Positions 60,372-64,000 of a DNA stretch of 64,000 nt are shown here, one piece after another. The notes under the pieces were generated by a model. The model was not told the DNA's origin. It searched no databases and was given only the letters and a program-made list of their open reading frames with translations. Numbering within the stretch: position 1 is the first letter of the stretch; each line of letters starts with the position of its first letter. The position numbers and the translations under genes are program-made. The DNA lies in NCBI RefSeq assembly GCF_041222825.1, contig NZ_CP139482.1, forward strand, positions 2,697,001 to 2,761,000. Direction: 5' to 3'. Origin of the DNA: Candidatus Thalassolituus haligoni. Lineage in GTDB: Bacteria > Pseudomonadota > Gammaproteobacteria > Pseudomonadales > Oceanobacteraceae.

Positions 60372-60780
60372 GCCGCGACAGTGGTTACCATCATGTATTT
60401 TTGTCTGACAGCGATTGTTTTAGCCCGCTATGACTCAAATACCCGGATAAACCAGCACTCTTCTATCACCGCCAGGTAATACCTCTGCTGCCAACCACTG
60501 GCACTCTGGGTATTCTCAAACCGGATTAAACCGTCTTCACAACGGAATACCCGCGCCCACTACAGGGTTTGGTATTGGTTATTACAGGCCAAGAACACGG
60601 GCATTCAAACGATTGTGGTCTTTCATGACATCAGACCGGTGAGTCCATTTTTCTGTGAAGCAATTCATGCACTTGTCACAGATAAAGGCTAACTTCAGCC
60701 CTGCTTGAACAGGATGCGACGTTGAACTTTCACGGTTTTAACGCATCTCAAACAACAGGCATGCAATGGCGAAAGGATTT

Positions 60781-60796
60781 TGGCACATCTGCTGCT
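60781..60796 (+). promoter_or_regulatory. Sigma-54-type promoter (-24/-12)
   Basis: TGGCAC-A-TCTG-CTGCT fits the consensus TGGCACG-N4-TTGCW at 14 of the 16 positions counted with N4 free, with the invariant GG and GC correctly spaced. The predicted start near 60808 leaves an 86-base leader before the micro-ORF at 60894. Confidence 0.55.
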
Positions 60797-60893
60797 TGGT
60801 TACTGGTACCACAAACAACAATAAGTCGCTTCTGATTGCAGAAGCATTGTTCGAGTCAGCCAAACAGGCTGATCAAAGGAAAAGGAGAAAGAT

Positions 60894-60974
60894 ATGTCGG
60901 ATTACACAGAAGAGCTGCTAGATACCAGCTACGACGAGTACGATGACGACGTCGATGACGCCGTAGAGATGTAA
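60894..60974 (+). CDS. 26-residue acidic micro-ORF
   Basis: The protein starts MSDYTEELLDTSYDEY and ends DDAVEM, with 12 Asp/Glu of 26 residues, three Tyr and no Lys or Arg. A near-ideal ribosome site (AAAGGAG) lies 7 bp before the ATG, and a sigma-54-type promoter lies about 110 bp upstream. It converges on the AraC gene with 7 bp between them. It resembles no peptide I know; it is not PqqA. It could be a regulatory or anti-regulator peptide, a RiPP-like precursor without visible partners, or part of a small RNA. Expression is not proven. Confidence 0.5.
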   Translation: MSDYTEELLDTSYDEYDDDVDDAVEM

Positions 60975-60981
60975 ATCTCAG

Positions 60982-61986
60982 CTACAACTGCCGATACTGG
61001 CGTGGTGTTTCATGCGTCCAACGCTTGAAGGCCCGCTGGAAGGCAGTTGCTGAACCAAACCCTGTCAAATAAGCAATTTCCCCCATCGTTAGTACGGTTT
61101 CCCGCAAATAACACGTCGCCAGTTCCCTTCGAGCATCATTCAATACCGTCTGAAAGCTGGTGTTTTCTGCTGCCAACAAACGCTTGATAGTCCATCCCGG
61201 CTTGCCCATCTGCGCAGCCACTTCAGCCAGCTCCGGTGTTTTACCTTTCAAGAGCGGCGAAATAGCCCGAGCAACCTGCTCCGCCATCGACAAGCCATTA
61301 CGAACTTGCGCCAATTCCGCATCGGCGAGATCACACAGATACCGAAACTGAGATGCACAAGGATGGCTCAACGAACGTTCAAGTGTGCCATCACGGAGCA
61401 CCAGCGCATTACAACCCGCGCCAAACTGCACCGGACATGGAATAAACCGGGTATAAGCCTCCGCGTAATCCGGCGCATCAAACTCAACGCATACCGACGC
61501 AACGACCTGCTCACCACATGCCTGATTCAGCACACTCATCCAGCCAACCAGCACCGAATCCACCACAAAACAATTAAATTCGTTATAGGGACTGATAGAG
61601 TAAAACTGCAACTGCCCCCGGCCCTGTTCAACAATAAAAGCCGAACGGCCACGCGCATTAAAGCTGAACAACAACTCATAACGCACCAGCGCCTCACAGG
61701 CATCTCTGAGGGTCGCCGCACTGTGGGCGATCCATCCCGCCAGACCCAGATTCGCAGGCCCCGTCAGCGCCCCCATACGAAGCCCTAACCAAGGGGCTGC
61801 CGAGGCTTCAATCAGCGCCTGTCCGGTGCGCATAAAGCGCGGGATACTGACACGATTACCGGGCAATGCCAGCCGGGACGCCGGTAACTGATAGGCTTCC
61901 AGCACAGACACCGGGTCAAAACCTTCAGCCCGTGCGGCACGGGCCAGCAGTTCGACGTAAGCAACAGACAGATCTCCGAGCTTCAT
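60982..61986 (-). CDS. AraC-family regulator (OruR/Arabinose_bd type)
   Basis: 334 residues. N-terminal domain with RAEGFDPVSVLEAYQLP, RVSIPRFMRTGQALIEAS and LGLAGWIAHSAATLRDACEAL, typical of the OruR/ArgR-like group. The C-terminal AraC domain has TSFQTVLNDARRELATCYLRE, the TMGEIAYLTGFGSATAFQRAFKRW second helix-turn-helix, and ETPRQYR. It lies 3 bp after a membrane protein gene on the same strand and may control it or the micro-ORF. Confidence 0.92.
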   Translation of the reverse strand: MKLGDLSVAYVELLARAARAEGFDPVSVLEAYQLPASRLALPGNRVSIPRFMRTGQALIEASAAPWLGLRMGALTGPANLGLAGWIAHSAATLRDACEALVRYELLFSFNARGRSAFIVEQGRGQLQFYSISPYNEFNCFVVDSVLVGWMSVLNQACGEQVVASVCVEFDAPDYAEAYTRFIPCPVQFGAGCNALVLRDGTLERSLSHPCASQFRYLCDLADAELAQVRNGLSMAEQVARAISPLLKGKTPELAEVAAQMGKPGWTIKRLLAAENTSFQTVLNDARRELATCYLRETVLTMGEIAYLTGFGSATAFQRAFKRWTHETPRQYRQL

Positions 61987-61989
61987 GAT

Positions 61990-62751
61990 TCAGGCATCAA
62001 ATCCATTCGATGGCGGAACATCCGTCTGCTCGACAACAGACTCAAAGGACGTCAGAAAACGATAGGACAAAGACAGCATCACCAGCGAGACCAGGCTGGT
62101 AACGTAAGTACCGAAGGCGGCCAGATAATTCAGCACGGTGTTATCCAGCAAAAACAACAACAAAAATGGCGCACTGATCAACAGTGGCGTAATCCACACC
62201 ACCAGCACCAGCCGCGAGCCATTACCCTTGCTCAGGTTCCAGGCACGTTTAAAGCTGGTTGATTGTCCGACGGCTATTTCAGGCAAAGTGACCGAAAGAC
62301 GAGCGCTGACGTATAAGCCAGCCATAATCGCCACGGCACCACCAAGCACCATCATTTGCTGAATTTGTAACAACGCAAACAACAGCAGAATCGGCGTAAT
62401 AACAGCAGAAAGCGCCAGCCCCATCAACAACAGCCGCATCAGATAACGCCACTCCTCACGACGCCAGACACCCGGCTGAACCAGGTTTTTCTCAGGCATC
62501 AAAGTCATACGATGACAAGCCGTCGCAAAAACAACCCCAAACAGCATGGATGCCAAGGCAAAACCCAACTGACCAAAAAGATGCGATTCAGGCACCAGTG
62601 TAGTACTGGCCCAATCAAGAGCCGCCAGTAACAGCATCACTGGCAAAAAACGGGCGAGCACAATACCCCGCTTGACCCACAACAACCCTAGTGATTCCTG
62701 CACGATATCCAGCACCGGCAAGTCCGCATCGAGACCCAGAGGGCTCTTCAT
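61990..62751 (-). CDS. Multi-pass membrane protein, function unknown
   Basis: 253 residues with about six membrane helices (FLPVMLLLAALDWASTTL; LGFALASMLFGVVFATACH; LLLMGLALSAVITPILLLFALL; MVLGGAVAIMAGLYVSARLSV; LVVWITPLLISAPFLLLFLL; YLAAFGTYVTSLVSLVML). The VTLPEIAVGQSTSFKRAWNLSKGN loop occurs in YciC/DUF975-like integral membrane proteins. AGGAGA precedes the ATG at 62751; the frame upstream is not needed. It is co-transcribed with the AraC gene 3 bp downstream. Confidence 0.82.
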   Translation of the reverse strand: MKSPLGLDADLPVLDIVQESLGLLWVKRGIVLARFLPVMLLLAALDWASTTLVPESHLFGQLGFALASMLFGVVFATACHRMTLMPEKNLVQPGVWRREEWRYLMRLLLMGLALSAVITPILLLFALLQIQQMMVLGGAVAIMAGLYVSARLSVTLPEIAVGQSTSFKRAWNLSKGNGSRLVLVVWITPLLISAPFLLLFLLDNTVLNYLAAFGTYVTSLVSLVMLSLSYRFLTSFESVVEQTDVPPSNGFDA

Positions 62752-63178
62752 CCCGTTCTCCTGATCATAATTGCAATAAACACCACAACACACGGCGCAA
62801 GCTGGCCAGTATAACCAAACCCGGTCGGCGACTCATCTGCGCTAGCGTAAAATAGAACCGTTGCCAGTGCAGATCGAACACCAAGTACAGACCTTTGATG
62901 GCAGGCTATTCAGAACAACCAGAATGGTTCAAGGTTCCCACCGACCTCCCATCGACCAGAAGAGAGCCGATGAAACAGAATGTCATGGTTTTCTGGATAT
63001 ATCAGGGCTGGATCCACAGCATTCATCAGATAAAAATCAATCCCCGGATGAATTTGGAACATTAGCGCAAGGGCGGACTCGGCTTTGTTGGCCATTACAT
63101 TTTGGTATTTTCTTGCCAATTTAACCCTCATAGCGACCGACATTGACTAAGCTGATTAAGAATGCTCAGGAGGCTGCT
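62752..63178. other. 427-bp divergent intergenic region
   Basis: Between the leftward membrane protein gene and the rightward chemoreceptor gene. Overlapping short frames on both strands (62861-63124 plus, 62910-63143 minus) have no ribosome site or known domain. Promoters are expected but none stands out. Confidence 0.5.
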
Positions 63179-64000
63179 ATGTCACACCCCACCATCAACA
63201 CCTTGATTTCCCTGGCTGCGGCAATGATCACAGGTAGTATTGCCGGCATGATATTGGCGTCCGGCGATCTGTCGATCGTTACTCAAATATCGATCTCCGT
63301 CTTGCTATCATCGGTCGTCGCAGTGTCCGTCATGCACAACCAGCAGCAACGTTTGCAGAAAAAATTACTGCGTACGATCGAACAGCTAGCAACCGGCGTA
63401 GCCCCTCAGACTATCGAGGATCCGGTATTACTGGTAGTAGCCCAACATCTTGGCAAGATTCGCGAGATGAAGCAGCAGCTGTCATCACATGGCGGCCAGA
63501 TTGCCATTGCTGCCGCCGAAATGTCGTATGCATCAGACCAGATGAGAGACAAAATTCACGACGAAGTAAAAGACACATCGCGCATTGTTGAATCAGCCCG
63601 GCAAATATCCGAGGCCATATCTGCCATGGTGGTGCAGACCAAAGAAGCCGCAAAAGCATCGGATATCGCCAAGGAACTGAATCTGTCGGGTAAAAAAGCA
63701 GTCGATGAAACCATCCCGCAAATGGAAGGCACACGGGAACGAGTCAATGCCAATGCCGAGCTTATTGCCCAACTTGAATCCAAATCAGAGCAAATCAAAG
63801 CTGTTACCCACGTCATTAGTGATATTGCTGAACAAACCAACCTGCTGGCTCTGAATGCTGCCATTGAGGCTGCGCGAGCCGGAGAACAAGGTCGTGGATT
63901 TGCCGTCGTTGCTGACGAAGTGCGCGCGCTGGCGGCCAAGACCTCCAGTGCTACGGAACAGATTGGCGAAACCGTCAACCAGATTAACAATGCCATCAAG
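63179..64000 (+). CDS. Methyl-accepting chemotaxis protein without periplasmic domain, 5' part
   Basis: 274 codons, open at the right edge. GGAGG precedes the ATG at 63179. Two membrane helices (about 8-28 and 34-52) are joined by a loop of only a few residues, so there is no periplasmic sensor and no recognisable HAMP domain. The signalling helices begin by about residue 110, and the conserved hairpin is present: [20 protein letters not shown] and [15 protein letters not shown]. It likely senses an internal or membrane signal or partners another receptor, and talks to CheA/CheW. C-terminus not seen. Confidence 0.92.
   Translation, partial: MSHPTINTLISLAAAMITGSIAGMILASGDLSIVTQISISVLLSSVVAVSVMHNQQQRLQKKLLRTIEQLATGVAPQTIEDPVLLVVAQHLGKIREMKQQLSSHGGQIAIAAAEMSYASDQMRDKIHDEVKDTSRIVESARQISEAISAMVVQTKEAAKASDIAKELNLSGKKAVDETIPQMEGTRERVNANAELIAQLESKSEQIKAVTHVISDIAEQTNLLALNAAIEAARAGEQGRGFAVVADEVRALAAKTSSATEQIGETVNQINNAIK

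Larger units (their letters stand above)
60091..60893. other. 803-bp region without an ordinary gene
   Basis: After the tRNA array. It holds an 18-bp palindrome (60354-60371), a sigma-54-type promoter (60781-60796) and two small hairpins (60828-60845 and 60860-60874) in the leader of a micro-ORF. Longer reading frames on either strand here are shadows of the tRNA genes or lack ribosome sites. Confidence 0.55.

Noticed and set aside
60894..60974. PQQ precursor peptide PqqA as identity of the 26-residue micro-ORF
   Set aside because: Length is similar but the conserved Glu-x3-Tyr core of PqqA and any pqqB-E neighbours are missing.
62861..63143. Overlapping 87- and 77-codon frames on opposite strands before the chemoreceptor gene
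   Set aside because: No ribosome sites or recognisable domains; neither can be chosen over the other.

Overview
The window looks like chromosomal DNA of a marine-type gammaproteobacterium, probably Oceanospirillales-like or a Pseudomonas relative. Reasons: the smc-zipA-ligA order, a roughly 1600-residue NAD-dependent glutamate dehydrogenase, fadBA, an MvaT-like silencer, a PedF-type cytochrome c with a PQQ alcohol dehydrogenase, and alternating tRNA-Val/tRNA-Asp genes. No species can be named from sequence alone. Most genes look vertically inherited; mobile DNA is limited to one IS5-like element, one MITE-like element and a phage-style lysis pair.

Region 1-6.9 kb is a PQQ-dependent alcohol oxidation locus. 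On the minus strand are the N-terminus of a quinoprotein alcohol dehydrogenase (cut by the window edge), a MoxJ/XoxJ-like binding protein and cytochrome c550 PedF. On the plus strand is the associated four-gene ABC/beta-propeller operon. Region 7-12 kb holds a DUF3060-like lipoprotein and a MarR - ferredoxin reductase - Rieske oxygenase - TRAP binding protein unit, probably for an aromatic acid. Region 12.4-17.1 kb carries an MvaT/H-NS-like protein and a module of SDR, small-molecule kinase, class III PLP phospho-lyase-like enzyme and DeoR regulator, best read as kinase plus phospho-lyase breakdown of an amino alcohol.

Region 17.2-24.4 kb has nfsA, an M15 peptidase/3TM holin pair without phage neighbours, and the large NAD-glutamate dehydrogenase. 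Region 24.6-32.2 kb is a tightly coupled MoxR-DUF58-DUF4381-BatA-BatB/C-BatD operon. Region 32.2-41 kb is cell wall, replication and division: lytic transglycosylase, ligA, zipA, smc and a GntR/FCD regulator. Region 41-47.2 kb is more accessory: a long non-coding stretch with inverted repeats, an S24-type repressor, an EamA permease, an IS5-like insertion, a protein of three tandem GAF-like units and an alpha carbonic anhydrase.

Region 47.3-55 kb contains fadBA, an orphan helical secreted protein, a YajC-annotated-type membrane protein and the ABC-F ATPase Uup, followed by a 265-bp MITE-like element with a TATT duplication. Region 55.1-59.3 kb is an RND efflux adaptor/pump pair. Region 59.4-60.1 kb is an array of six tRNA genes (Val-Asp three times). 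It is followed by about 800 bp of non-coding DNA with a perfect palindrome and a good sigma-54-type promoter in front of a 26-residue, very acidic micro-ORF. The window ends with an AraC regulator, a membrane protein and the start of a chemoreceptor lacking a periplasmic sensor domain.
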